Source: UBA4582 sp047629195
GTDB lineage: Bacteria > Pseudomonadota > Gammaproteobacteria > Pseudomonadales > Azotimanducaceae
Reading direction: 5' to 3'
Assembly (NCBI GenBank): GCA_047629195.1
Contig: JBLHWY010000002.1
Span: forward strand, 51,104 to 115,103
DNA length: 64,000 nt
Shown: one piece after another, positions 52,153 to 59,977 of the stretch
Layout of the letters: every line of letters starts with the position of its first letter
Numbering within the stretch: position 1 is the first letter of the stretch
Notes under the pieces: model-generated
What the model was told of the DNA's origin: nothing
Database searches by the model: none
The model's input: only the letters and a program-made list of their open reading frames with translations
Translations under genes and position numbers: made by a program

Positions 52153-53166
52153 ATGAAAAGCAACTTATTGTGGCCTTCAATGCGCTGGCCAGATGGATAC
52201 CAAGCAGAAATTGATGTTGCGGGGAGTGACGCGGACTGTATCTTTGTCAAGTCACCAGATTTAGTCACCGATGCGCAGTGGTCTAGTTGCGATGCTATCC
52301 TCAGTACGGCCGACCCCGTGAGTGGAGATGTTTTTGACAAAATTGAATCAACCAAAGTGTTTATCACGCCAAAGGTTGGTTTTGACAATGTAGATTTGGC
52401 AGCCTGGGGTGCAAGGGGAATACCCGTCTGTAATGTACCCGATTACGGAACGCAGGATGTTGCGGATCATGCCATGGGATTGTTATTGGGTTTGATGAAA
52501 GGAATTAACCGGTATGACAACCGTCTTCGGAAGGAACCGAGGAATAACTGGAAACCGATGGATCACCCGCTTGCACTACGATTATCTGAAGCAAAAATTG
52601 GCGTGGTCGGCCTGGGACGAATTGGTACTGCTATGACTCTGCGCTGTAAGGCCTTTGGCATGGATGTCAGTTTTTATGACCCTTATAAAAGTAACGGCTC
52701 AGACCTGGCACTTGGTATAAAGCGGGTCGATAGCCTTGAAGCTCTGTTCGCAACTTGCGATATCATCACTATTCACATACCGCTTTCGGATGAGACCCAA
52801 AATCTAATTAGTGCTGACATTTTGAGTCATGCAAAACCGGGGCTGGTACTTATCAACGCCGCAAGAGGTGAGGTTGTTGATGTGGATGCGCTATTTGATG
52901 CGCTGAAAACTGGCCAAATCGGTGGCGCAGGTCTCGATGTGCTACCCGAAGAACCATCAAATATGTCCCATCCTCTGATTGCAGCCTGGCATGCAGAGGA
53001 AGATTGGATCGCCGATCGTGTATTGATTACGCCGCATTCAGCATTTTATACGCCACAGAGTCTGTTTGACATGCGAACCAAGGGCATAACGGTTGCACTA
53101 AAATATCTTCAGACGGGCAGGTTGGAGAATTGTGTCAATCAGGAGTTCATTGTAAATCAGCGCTGA
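52153..53166 (+). CDS. D-isomer-specific 2-hydroxyacid dehydrogenase
   Basis: A 337-residue NAD-dependent enzyme with GTGGAG before the ATG. VGLGRIGTAMTLRCKAFGMDV is the nucleotide-binding fold, PDYGTQDVADHAMGLLLGLMKG the central helix, LVLINAARGEVVDVDALFDALKTG the catalytic arginine region, GLDVLPEEP with the glutamate, and ITPHSAFYT with the catalytic histidine. It oxidises D-2-hydroxyacids or reduces 2-keto acids. Its closest look is the CtBP/phosphoglycerate-dehydrogenase group; the substrate is unclear. Confidence 0.93.
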   Translation: MKSNLLWPSMRWPDGYQAEIDVAGSDADCIFVKSPDLVTDAQWSSCDAILSTADPVSGDVFDKIESTKVFITPKVGFDNVDLAAWGARGIPVCNVPDYGTQDVADHAMGLLLGLMKGINRYDNRLRKEPRNNWKPMDHPLALRLSEAKIGVVGLGRIGTAMTLRCKAFGMDVSFYDPYKSNGSDLALGIKRVDSLEALFATCDIITIHIPLSDETQNLISADILSHAKPGLVLINAARGEVVDVDALFDALKTGQIGGAGLDVLPEEPSNMSHPLIAAWHAEEDWIADRVLITPHSAFYTPQSLFDMRTKGITVALKYLQTGRLENCVNQEFIVNQR

Positions 53167-53233
53167 TTGCTGGATTGCACCAGGCTAATTGCATAGTCTA
53201 TGGGGGAGTCAGTATCAAAATAAGGTCAAACTC

Positions 53234-53612
53234 ATGGAAAACTCTATAGAGCTTGCAATAGCGGCTGTTGCCGGTGCAGTGATCGGTTACTTGTAAGGCG
53301 GGCTTGGTAAAACTAAAGCAGCTAATAGCAAATCCGACGCGGGGGGGTTAATCACGCATATTGGTGGGAAACCCGCAAAACCCTGACCGGCACTCAACTC
53401 CAAATTCTGCAATACATGGAATCCGTAAAGGAAGCGAGTACAGGACCCCTACAAGAAAAATTCTCGTTTATACCTGACCGTGAGCTTTACTCCCGTCTCG
53501 AACAGATTGTGCTGCTCAAGTTTCTCGCAAGGTGGCTGGCGTAGTCTATATTCTGGACGCCGATTACTCCTCGACTGTGGAAGAAGATAAGACAGTGATG
53601 CTTTCCTCTTAG
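53234..53612 (+). pseudogene. broken small gene with internal stop and two frameshifts
   Basis: From ATG 53234 the frame reads MENSIELAIAAVAGAVIGYL then TAA; beyond it continues GGLGKTKAANSKSD, shifts frame at a run of seven G (53341-53347), continues YWWETRKTLTGTQLQILQYM, then EASTGPLQEKFSFIPDREL, and shifts again near 53527 into VAGVVYILDADYSSTVEED to a stop at 53610. A membrane-anchored protein of about 125 residues is thus reconstructable. I do not recognise the family. The TAA and shifts look like true decay or sequence errors; see findings. Confidence 0.6.
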
Positions 53613-53764
53613 TTACACTCAAGCCAAACCACACACAAGCGCTATCCAGACTTAAGCCGCACTTGTTCCTATATTTACAGGTGCTTACGCGCCAATCGGG
53701 GGGTATTCTTGCCGCGCGAATCATGCGAATTTTTGCTAAATGAATTCTCACTGAGTGGCACAAC

Positions 53765-54306
53765 ATGAATAAATTCCAACACACGCTGACGGGTTTTTTA
53801 ACGCTGACTTTCAGCATCTGTATACCTGTCAGTCAAGCACTTGCGATAGACATGGGATCAGTTGTAAAAGCTCAAATCGTGCTTGGACAGGTCTCACAGG
53901 TCGGTAATAAGTATAAAGAGGTTCAAGCTCTGTCAAATAAGGGCCTCATTGAACTAGAGGTTGAAGAGCCCCTCGAAGGACACAGTGGAAAGTTCATGTT
54001 ACCGTTTGACATTGATGGTAACCAAACAGCGTGGGCGGAAAAAGCGTTGAATGCTAAAGCCGGTGCCGCCGCGGGCAAAATGGTTGGCGATAAGGCAGTA
54101 GGCTCGGTAGTTTCTAAAGTTCCCTTTGGTTGTTTTCTTTCTGGGGCGGCGAAAAGCAAACTTATCTGCATAGTGAATTTGATGGCTTGCCAGGTTATGA
54201 AGATGCGCTTGGAGCGGCAATGGCTGTATACCCCCGGTTAGAAAAATGGCATAAAGGGTCGGTAGGTAAATCCTATAAAGATGCAAAGAAACGGGCCCGG
54301 AAATGA
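53765..54306 (+). pseudogene. secreted protein gene with a frameshift near 54135
   Basis: A signal peptide (about 1-27, ending QALA) starts a protein that is open to 54241 as 158 residues. From about 54135 the sensible reading continues one frame over as FWGGEKQTYLHSEFDGLPGY, EDALGAAMAVYPRLEKWHKG, KSYKDAKKRARK, to a stop at 54304. The sequence at the switch is TTTTCTTTCT, a slippage-prone run. A full protein of about 180 residues would be expected. No domain is recognised; KAGAAAGKMVGDKAVGS may form a glycine-rich segment. Confidence 0.65.
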
Positions 54307-54362
54307 AGAAAAAACCGGTAATACAAGCTCAAAGTATGACAACAAGGTGTGGGTGTGACTGC

Positions 54363-55193
54363 TTAGCTTTCTGCTAATAGTTTCTCCAGTGCCAAGTCTA
54401 TTGGGGCTGGTTCTGCAGTTTTTATATGCCACCACAATATTTCAAGTAGCTTATACAATCGTTGGTAGCTGCGAATTGCTTCCAAATCGAGTTCACCGGC
54501 ATAACAGGCGATAAACACTGCCATTTGTTTCTGTGTTAGCTTCAGTGTGCTCGCAAACACCGCAATATCAAATTCGATTGGCGTGATATTGGCGTACTCC
54601 CAATCCAGGAAACTGAGTCCAGCTTCGGTAACCAGAATGTTCTCTGGATTGAGGTCATTATGACAAACTCGATACAGCGGCGAGAGTGGCGAATTTCGTT
54701 TTACCATCTCGACACATGTGCCAAGCAACTTGGTATCAGGAATTAGTGGGTGTGTTAGATAGTGAATCAAGTGCTGGAATGGATCTAGCTTTGGGAACGC
54801 TGGTTTGGGTGTGCCGTGAATCCTGTGAAACTGACGTGCTATCTCCGGTAGTGCCTGAGAGTGAATGTTAATATCAAACTGCTCTCCTTTTACAAATTCG
54901 CTGATCATAAAAGTTTCGTGCCAAAAAATGAGCCTAGGCTGAATATTGTTGAGGAAGGGTTGTTCTAGTATCCAACGCTCAGCAATTCTGTTGACACCTT
55001 TCATTTCCTGTGCGGCATTAAGCCTGACAACGAGTAACCCATCGGCAGTACTAACAAGAAATGTCGCATTACTATTGCCACCGAGTTGTCTGATTAGACT
55101 AGGCCGTTCATTCAATCTTGCTGGCCAAGATTGCCAAGTGTCCAATATTTCGTTCAGGCGCTTGATGGTTGCTGCGAGAGTTTCTGTGACCAT
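54363..55193 (-). CDS. thiamine kinase-like phosphotransferase (APH fold)
   Basis: A 276-residue protein from ATG 55193 (MVTETLAATIKRL). The frame is open to 55364, but the upstream part lies inside pnuT and looks non-homologous. GGNSNATFLVSTADGLLVVRLNA is the nucleotide loop with the lysine replaced in context by arginine; VCHNDLNPENIL is the Brenner catalytic motif and FLDWEYANITPIEFD the metal site. With the riboswitch-controlled operon this is probably a thiamine kinase. It overlaps pnuT by 40 bases. Confidence 0.87.
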   Translation of the reverse strand: MVTETLAATIKRLNEILDTWQSWPARLNERPSLIRQLGGNSNATFLVSTADGLLVVRLNAAQEMKGVNRIAERWILEQPFLNNIQPRLIFWHETFMISEFVKGEQFDINIHSQALPEIARQFHRIHGTPKPAFPKLDPFQHLIHYLTHPLIPDTKLLGTCVEMVKRNSPLSPLYRVCHNDLNPENILVTEAGLSFLDWEYANITPIEFDIAVFASTLKLTQKQMAVFIACYAGELDLEAIRSYQRLYKLLEILWWHIKTAEPAPIDLALEKLLAES

Positions 55194-55777
55194 GAATACC
55201 AACCAAATCCAATGATAATGAGATAGACAAGAAACAGGAGCGAGGTAAAATAGAGACCCCGATCTAGATATAGGTATATGGAAACTGTATCGATGACGAG
55301 CCAATAAGCCCAGTTTTCGTAGACCTTCTTTGCCACCATGTAGGTTGTTATTACACTTGCCCACGTCGTGAATGAATCTAGATAGGGCAGGCTGGCATCG
55401 GTATTTGTAGATAGCAGGTAACCCGATATTACACTCGCAGTGATGACGACAAAAATAGCAAGAAAGTGATTTTGCTTAGACCAACGAGAGATCGGTAGAG
55501 CGTCCACTTCTGGATGCGCAATCGCTCGCCATTGATACCAGCCGAATACTGCCATTAACAAATAGTATATTTGTAATCCTGATTCCATATAGAGATTCAC
55601 ATCCCAAAAGATAACCAGGAAGATGGCTGTTGATAAGAACGCGGCATACCAACAGCGTATATCCTCTTTCACAACTAAAAGAAGATAGATAACGGCAAGC
55701 ATTACAGCTGCGAGTTCGAGCGCAGAGCTCGCAAGAAATTGTTCAGCTATTTGCTGGAGTACCGGAAGAGACATCAT
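55154..55777 (-). CDS. pnuT: PnuT-type thiamine transporter (PnuC family)
   Basis: A 207-residue inner-membrane protein with seven predicted spans. VFGWYQWR near residue 75 and YMVAKKVYENWAYWLVIDTVSIYLYL (about 148-173) are PnuC-family signatures; the wide kinase-free region and the TPP-riboswitch leader of the operon point to thiamine rather than nicotinamide riboside. Its start overlaps the preceding stop (TAATG). It carries thiamine by facilitated diffusion, trapped after phosphorylation by the next enzyme. Confidence 0.92.
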   Translation of the reverse strand: MMSLPVLQQIAEQFLASSALELAAVMLAVIYLLLVVKEDIRCWYAAFLSTAIFLVIFWDVNLYMESGLQIYYLLMAVFGWYQWRAIAHPEVDALPISRWSKQNHFLAIFVVITASVISGYLLSTNTDASLPYLDSFTTWASVITTYMVAKKVYENWAYWLVIDTVSIYLYLDRGLYFTSLLFLVYLIIIGFGWYSWSQKLSQQPSSA

Positions 55778-56049
55778 TAGCTATCCGCTAGACCCTGCAA
55801 GTCGTCCATCAAAAACTTAACCACAAATATGCCTTTACCCCATTTCTCCCAGCTGATTCGAATCTCAGCCTTCAGGATATCCATAATGTCGTCGTAGTCG
55901 CCAAAGAGTTGAGTGCTGAGATCATTCCGTGTGATTTTCACTTGAGGATATTGGCCAATGCGCTCAATAAACTCGGCTATCGCTGGAATATAGTCCTCAT
56001 TAAGCGGGTATAGGCTAATGTCGACGGAGGCTTGGAGTGTGTCTGTCAT
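55777..56049 (-). CDS. YkoF/MTH1187-like thiamine-binding protein
   Basis: A 90-residue protein from ATG 56049 with AAGGAAAT upstream. ASVDISLYPLNEDYIPAIAEFIERI then FGDYDDIMDILKAEIRISWEKWG and FVVKFLMDDLQG match the ferredoxin-like fold of the YkoF half-domain and MTH1187, which bind thiamine or HMP. In this operon it may bind thiamine in the cytosol or help transfer to PnuT. The domain is small and unfused here, unlike the two-domain B. subtilis YkoF. Confidence 0.85.
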   Translation of the reverse strand: MTDTLQASVDISLYPLNEDYIPAIAEFIERIGQYPQVKITRNDLSTQLFGDYDDIMDILKAEIRISWEKWGKGIFVVKFLMDDLQGLADS

Positions 56050-56108
56050 CTGTTTATTTCCTTTTTTGTAAAGTGGCACTTTATTTAATCGGTTTGGGTA
56101 GGAATTGT

Positions 56109-58229
56109 TTAAAGCTGATAACTTCCTGTGACGCCGATAATTCTTGGTTCACCAAATTGAACAAAAGGCCGCGTCGTGTAACCATCTCTGGGATCATTGC
56201 CAAAACTACCGAATCCGCGAATGCTGTAGTCTTCATCGGTCAAATTTCGAGCCCAGAGTCTTAACTGCCAGTTTTCATGATTGTAGGCGAGACTTGCATT
56301 TACTAGGCTCATTGTGTCGCTTTTCTCCTGGTGGCTTACGGAGAAATAGAAGTTGTCCCTTCCTTCCAGCGACAAGTTCGCCTGCCATTGATTACGACTA
56401 AAGTTCAACCCAGTACTGTAGGTATAATTAGGTGCATGGGCTTGATCTCGGTTGCTTAAATTCTCACCGATTTCATTGATGAACTGATCAAATTTGGCAT
56501 CAAGCAGTCCCAAGTTAGCGAAGGCTTCAACAGATTCGGAAAGCTGCCAGATTGTTTCAATTTCAATTCCCTGGTTCGTGCCTTCTGCAGCGTTGGTGTA
56601 GTAGGGAACAAATTCTGTGTTGCCATTCGCACGAAGTTCTGTAAAGGAACTGTTTTCCTGTTGGTCTCTCCTATCATCTCGAAACATTGCTGCTCGAACC
56701 TGCAATTTGTTGTCTAGTAAGTTTGCTTTAACGCCAAGCTCTATCTCCCAAAGATATTCAGACCCAAATTCTCGTAGACTGGCATCTAAGTCTCCGTCGG
56801 TGTTAAAACCACCTGCCTTATAGCCTCGTGATAAGCTGACGTAGGTCATAGTATTTTCATCAAGTAGGTATTTTAATGAAAGCCGCCCGCCCCACAGTGT
56901 TTCAGTTGGGTCAAAGCTGACATTCTCTGAGTCATTGTATTGACTTGATCTACGTTCGACTCTTAAACCTGTTGACAATTCCACGTCATCAGTTATGTGG
57001 CTGTCTAATTGAAAGAATATTGCGCTATTGGTTGAATCATTAGTGCTAAAAAAGTCGGCTGCCTGAAATGTGTAGACTCGTTGTAGGTCAACGTTTGTGC
57101 TCAAGGCGTACAGGCCAATGATCCAGTCTGTTTCTATATCCAGTAACATTATTGGCTCTTGTGATATCACTCGAAGTTCCAGGCTGTCGGTGTCCTTGTC
57201 TCTTAGATATTGATCGAAAGATGTATAACCAATTGGGTGAAAGCCAGTAAATGTCCAGTCTTCATCGTAGCTGTACTCTGTATCGCTACGCCCGAGCGCT
57301 GCGATCAATTGAACTTCTACATTTTCCAACAGCCAACGGCTGTCGATAGAGAATGCCAGAGAGTCTTGCACGTCTCGGCCAGGCTGATCGGATAAGGTTG
57401 TTCTTGAATTATCCAGGGTAAATGCATCGTAGCCGTTATCAACGTTAACAAGTGATAGCGAAGTGTCGATTTGCCAGTTTACGGAAGGCTGGATACGCAA
57501 CTTAGCCCTGACAATTGATTCATCTCGCTCGTTTGTATCGTCTCTTGCCAGGTGCGCGTTAGCGTAATAACCATCACTATTGTGTTGTTGAAGCGCAATC
57601 CTGAAGGCGACTGCGTCGCTGAGAGGTCCGGTCGCCATGAGTCCTAGTGATCTATGACCATACTGACCCAAGTCTGCACTAATCTTAGTCGCAAATGTGT
57701 CGCTAGGTTCGTTCGTCTTAATGTGCAGCAAACCAGCCAGCGCATTTGCGCCATATCGCGTACCTTGCGGTCCTCGAAGTACTTCTACCTGTTGTACATC
57801 AAAAAGTGTAGCGACGGATGCAGCACCGCTAAAATCTACATTATCAATGAGTACTCCAACGGAAGTATTCAGGGGTTGAATAAACTGGCTGCGTTCTCCT
57901 ATACCTCGTATTTGGAAAAACCGCGCTCTGTTAGTACCGCCAGCGAAGCTGAAATTTGGTATTGCGGGAATGATCTCTTCAAAGTGTTGTGCAGCCCTGT
58001 TTGCTATTTTCTCTTGACCGACAATCGTGATGCTTGCGGCAGAGTTAAGCGCAGTCTGGTTTCGGAAATCTGCAGTCACAGTGACCTGTTCCAGAACGGG
58101 TTTATCACTATTTTTAGCAGGGTTAATTGCGGCGGCAATCGCTGAAATTGGATTGAGTAAAAAAATGGAATAAGAAAATACGCCCGCCAACTGTTTTAGT
58201 CGACGGTTCTTTGGAGTGATGTTTAACAT
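56109..58229 (-). CDS. TonB-dependent receptor for thiamine
   Basis: A 706-residue outer-membrane receptor. Signal peptide at about 1-32, TonB-box-like LEQVTVTADF, a plug domain with RAAQHFEEIIPAIPNFSF, RGIGERSQFI and QQVEVLRGPQGTRYGANALAGLLHI, then a barrel with TTRPFVQFGEPRIIGVTGSY near the end and a C-terminal QL rather than phenylalanine. A TPP riboswitch in its leader and the downstream thiamine genes make thiamine or a precursor the likely ligand. It heads the operon. Confidence 0.93.
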   Translation of the reverse strand: MLNITPKNRRLKQLAGVFSYSIFLLNPISAIAAAINPAKNSDKPVLEQVTVTADFRNQTALNSAASITIVGQEKIANRAAQHFEEIIPAIPNFSFAGGTNRARFFQIRGIGERSQFIQPLNTSVGVLIDNVDFSGAASVATLFDVQQVEVLRGPQGTRYGANALAGLLHIKTNEPSDTFATKISADLGQYGHRSLGLMATGPLSDAVAFRIALQQHNSDGYYANAHLARDDTNERDESIVRAKLRIQPSVNWQIDTSLSLVNVDNGYDAFTLDNSRTTLSDQPGRDVQDSLAFSIDSRWLLENVEVQLIAALGRSDTEYSYDEDWTFTGFHPIGYTSFDQYLRDKDTDSLELRVISQEPIMLLDIETDWIIGLYALSTNVDLQRVYTFQAADFFSTNDSTNSAIFFQLDSHITDDVELSTGLRVERRSSQYNDSENVSFDPTETLWGGRLSLKYLLDENTMTYVSLSRGYKAGGFNTDGDLDASLREFGSEYLWEIELGVKANLLDNKLQVRAAMFRDDRRDQQENSSFTELRANGNTEFVPYYTNAAEGTNQGIEIETIWQLSESVEAFANLGLLDAKFDQFINEIGENLSNRDQAHAPNYTYSTGLNFSRNQWQANLSLEGRDNFYFSVSHQEKSDTMSLVNASLAYNHENWQLRLWARNLTDEDYSIRGFGSFGNDPRDGYTTRPFVQFGEPRIIGVTGSYQL

Positions 58230-58235
58230 GGTTGA

Positions 58236-58259
58236 GTCTCTTGGGAGTTATTAAGAGAC
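58236..58259 (-). promoter_or_regulatory. Shine-Dalgarno-sequestering hairpin in the TPP riboswitch platform
   Basis: In the mRNA (reverse strand) GTCTCTT pairs with AAGAGAC over seven bases around a ten-base loop. AAGAGA is the Shine-Dalgarno of the receptor gene, six bases before its ATG. The hairpin would hide it, as expected for the ligand-bound off state of a translation-type riboswitch. Confidence 0.65.
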
Positions 58260-58291
58260 CCGGAGTTCAGACGGGATAAGACATAATGGGA

Positions 58292-58393
58292 CCTTTTCCT
58301 ACGCCGGTTCTAGCCGGATCAGGTTCTAGGGTTCTCCACTATGTGGAATCTCAGGACTATGTGAGCTTATCGCTTACAACGCCTCCCCTAAGG
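58292..58393 (-). promoter_or_regulatory. TPP (THI-box) riboswitch
   Basis: On the reverse strand: AGGGGAGGCG, CTGAGATTCC, AGAACCCTAGAACCTGATCC, GGCTAGAACCGGCGTAGG. These match the THI element (GGGGNGC...CTGAGA...ACCCTTTGAACCTGATCNGGNTAATACCNGCGNAGGG) with small changes. It precedes the receptor, thiamine-binding, PnuT and kinase genes and should shut them off when TPP is high. Confidence 0.95.
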
Positions 58394-58546
58394 AACGCAG
58401 TCATTATCTACTGCAAAATCAAAAAAGTCATCTATGTGGTAAGAAGAAAGTCATTTATTTGAGCTAGCCTCTAGAGATGACCTAAATGGTCGATGTTGGT
58501 GCGCGCCTACGAATCATTACGAATGGCTGCAAGGGAAGTGTGAATT

Positions 58547-59797
58547 TTAGTTGGGTCGGGGAGCCACGATGGCGTCGTAGTCTATGGGCTTCTCGAGATC
58601 AAGAAATTGATCTATCGCTGGCATTGGGTATTTCAAGCCGGTTGCGCAATTGAACAATACGACCTTTTCATCCTTTGAAATTCTTCCGGATGCTCGCTCT
58701 TGTACTAAAGCTGCGGCTGTTGCTGCGCCTTCAGGGCATAATAAAATACCATCTTCTTTGGCGACGCTTGCTTGCATCGATAGAATTTTATCGTCATCGA
58801 CTTGCACGGCAAAACCGTTGCTCTCACGCACTGCATCCAAAATTAGAAAGTCGCCGATCGCTGCAGGTACTCTAATTCCCGCTGCCTGTGTATGGGCATT
58901 CTGCCAAAGTTCGGCATGACGTTTACCCTCGTTAAACGCTTTTACAATCGGTGCACAACCGCTGGCTTGTACGGCGACCATGCGAGGTCGTTTTGAATCA
59001 ATCCAGCCGATTTTTTCCAACTCATCGAATGCTTTCCACATGCCAATAAGTCCTGTTCCTCCTCCAGTGGGATAAAGAATGACATCGGGAAGTTGCCAGT
59101 TTAGCTGTTCCGCAAGTTCGATCCCCATCGTTTTCTTACCTTCGATTCGATAAGGTTCTTTCAGCGTTGATACGTCAAACCAGCCGGTTTTCTCTGTGCC
59201 TCCACCAACGATTTTACCACAGTCATTAATGAGCCCGTTGACAGTGAAAGTATTGGCGCCTTGAAAAGCGATTTCTCGGATATTTATCTGTGGTGTATCG
59301 TCCGGACAAAAAACAAAAGTCTCTATGCCAGCCTGGCTACAGTAAGCGGCCAATGCTGCACCGGCATTGCCGTTTGTAGGCATCGCCATTTTTGTGATGC
59401 CTAATTCTTTTGCCATGGAAACGGCCAGTGCTATGCCTCTTGCTTTGAATGAGCCGGTTGGTAGGCGGCCTTCGTCTTTTATTAGAATCGATGGCATGCC
59501 AAGTTTGGCTTGAAGATAGCGGCTCGGTAGCAACGGTGTCATCACCTCGCCCAAGCGTACAATATTGTCCAATTTGCGAATAGGTAACAATTCTCTATAT
59601 CGCCAAAACTCCGGCAACCTGTCGCGTAATAATGTTTTGGGGAAATGCTCTCTTACAGCATCAAGGTCATATCGAACTAAAAGTGGCTTGCCCGTTTCTG
59701 AAAGATTGTGAATTTGATCCGCAGGGTAGCGCTTTCCGGTCTCGCTACACTCTAAATGTGTAACGAATGTAGGCGTGTCTAAAGTTTGGTTCAACAT
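58547..59797 (-). CDS. threonine synthase-like PLP enzyme
   Basis: A 416-residue type II PLP enzyme. LGEVMTPLLPSRYL precedes the PLP lysine in PTGSFKARG (K118); PTNGNAGAALAAYCSQAG follows; the phosphate-binding glycine-rich loop is YPTGGGTGLIGMW near 236-248; VLFNCATGLKYP closes the fold. It resembles threonine synthase, though no homoserine kinase or dehydrogenase is near, so an unlinked thrC or a related beta-replacement enzyme is possible. It stands alone between the riboswitch and the RND gene. Confidence 0.87.
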   Translation of the reverse strand: MLNQTLDTPTFVTHLECSETGKRYPADQIHNLSETGKPLLVRYDLDAVREHFPKTLLRDRLPEFWRYRELLPIRKLDNIVRLGEVMTPLLPSRYLQAKLGMPSILIKDEGRLPTGSFKARGIALAVSMAKELGITKMAMPTNGNAGAALAAYCSQAGIETFVFCPDDTPQINIREIAFQGANTFTVNGLINDCGKIVGGGTEKTGWFDVSTLKEPYRIEGKKTMGIELAEQLNWQLPDVILYPTGGGTGLIGMWKAFDELEKIGWIDSKRPRMVAVQASGCAPIVKAFNEGKRHAELWQNAHTQAAGIRVPAAIGDFLILDAVRESNGFAVQVDDDKILSMQASVAKEDGILLCPEGAATAAALVQERASGRISKDEKVVLFNCATGLKYPMPAIDQFLDLEKPIDYDAIVAPRPN

Positions 59798-59977
59798 AGG
59801 TAGGCTCTTACTTTTGCATAATCAGGGATATGCAGTTGGCTGATTTGACCAATCAATGGTTCAAATTTATCTTTGGCAGAGCTTACTATGACAAAAATGT
59901 TCATAAAATCATAGAGATAGATGATTGGCATGAATAGTGTATTGAACAGAACATTGCCAACAAAAAAACAAAACAGT

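Noticed and set aside
54999..55364. The 57-codon N-terminal extension of the thiamine kinase-like frame
   Set aside because: It lies inside pnuT in another frame and does not resemble kinase sequence; ATG 55193 starts the conserved part.
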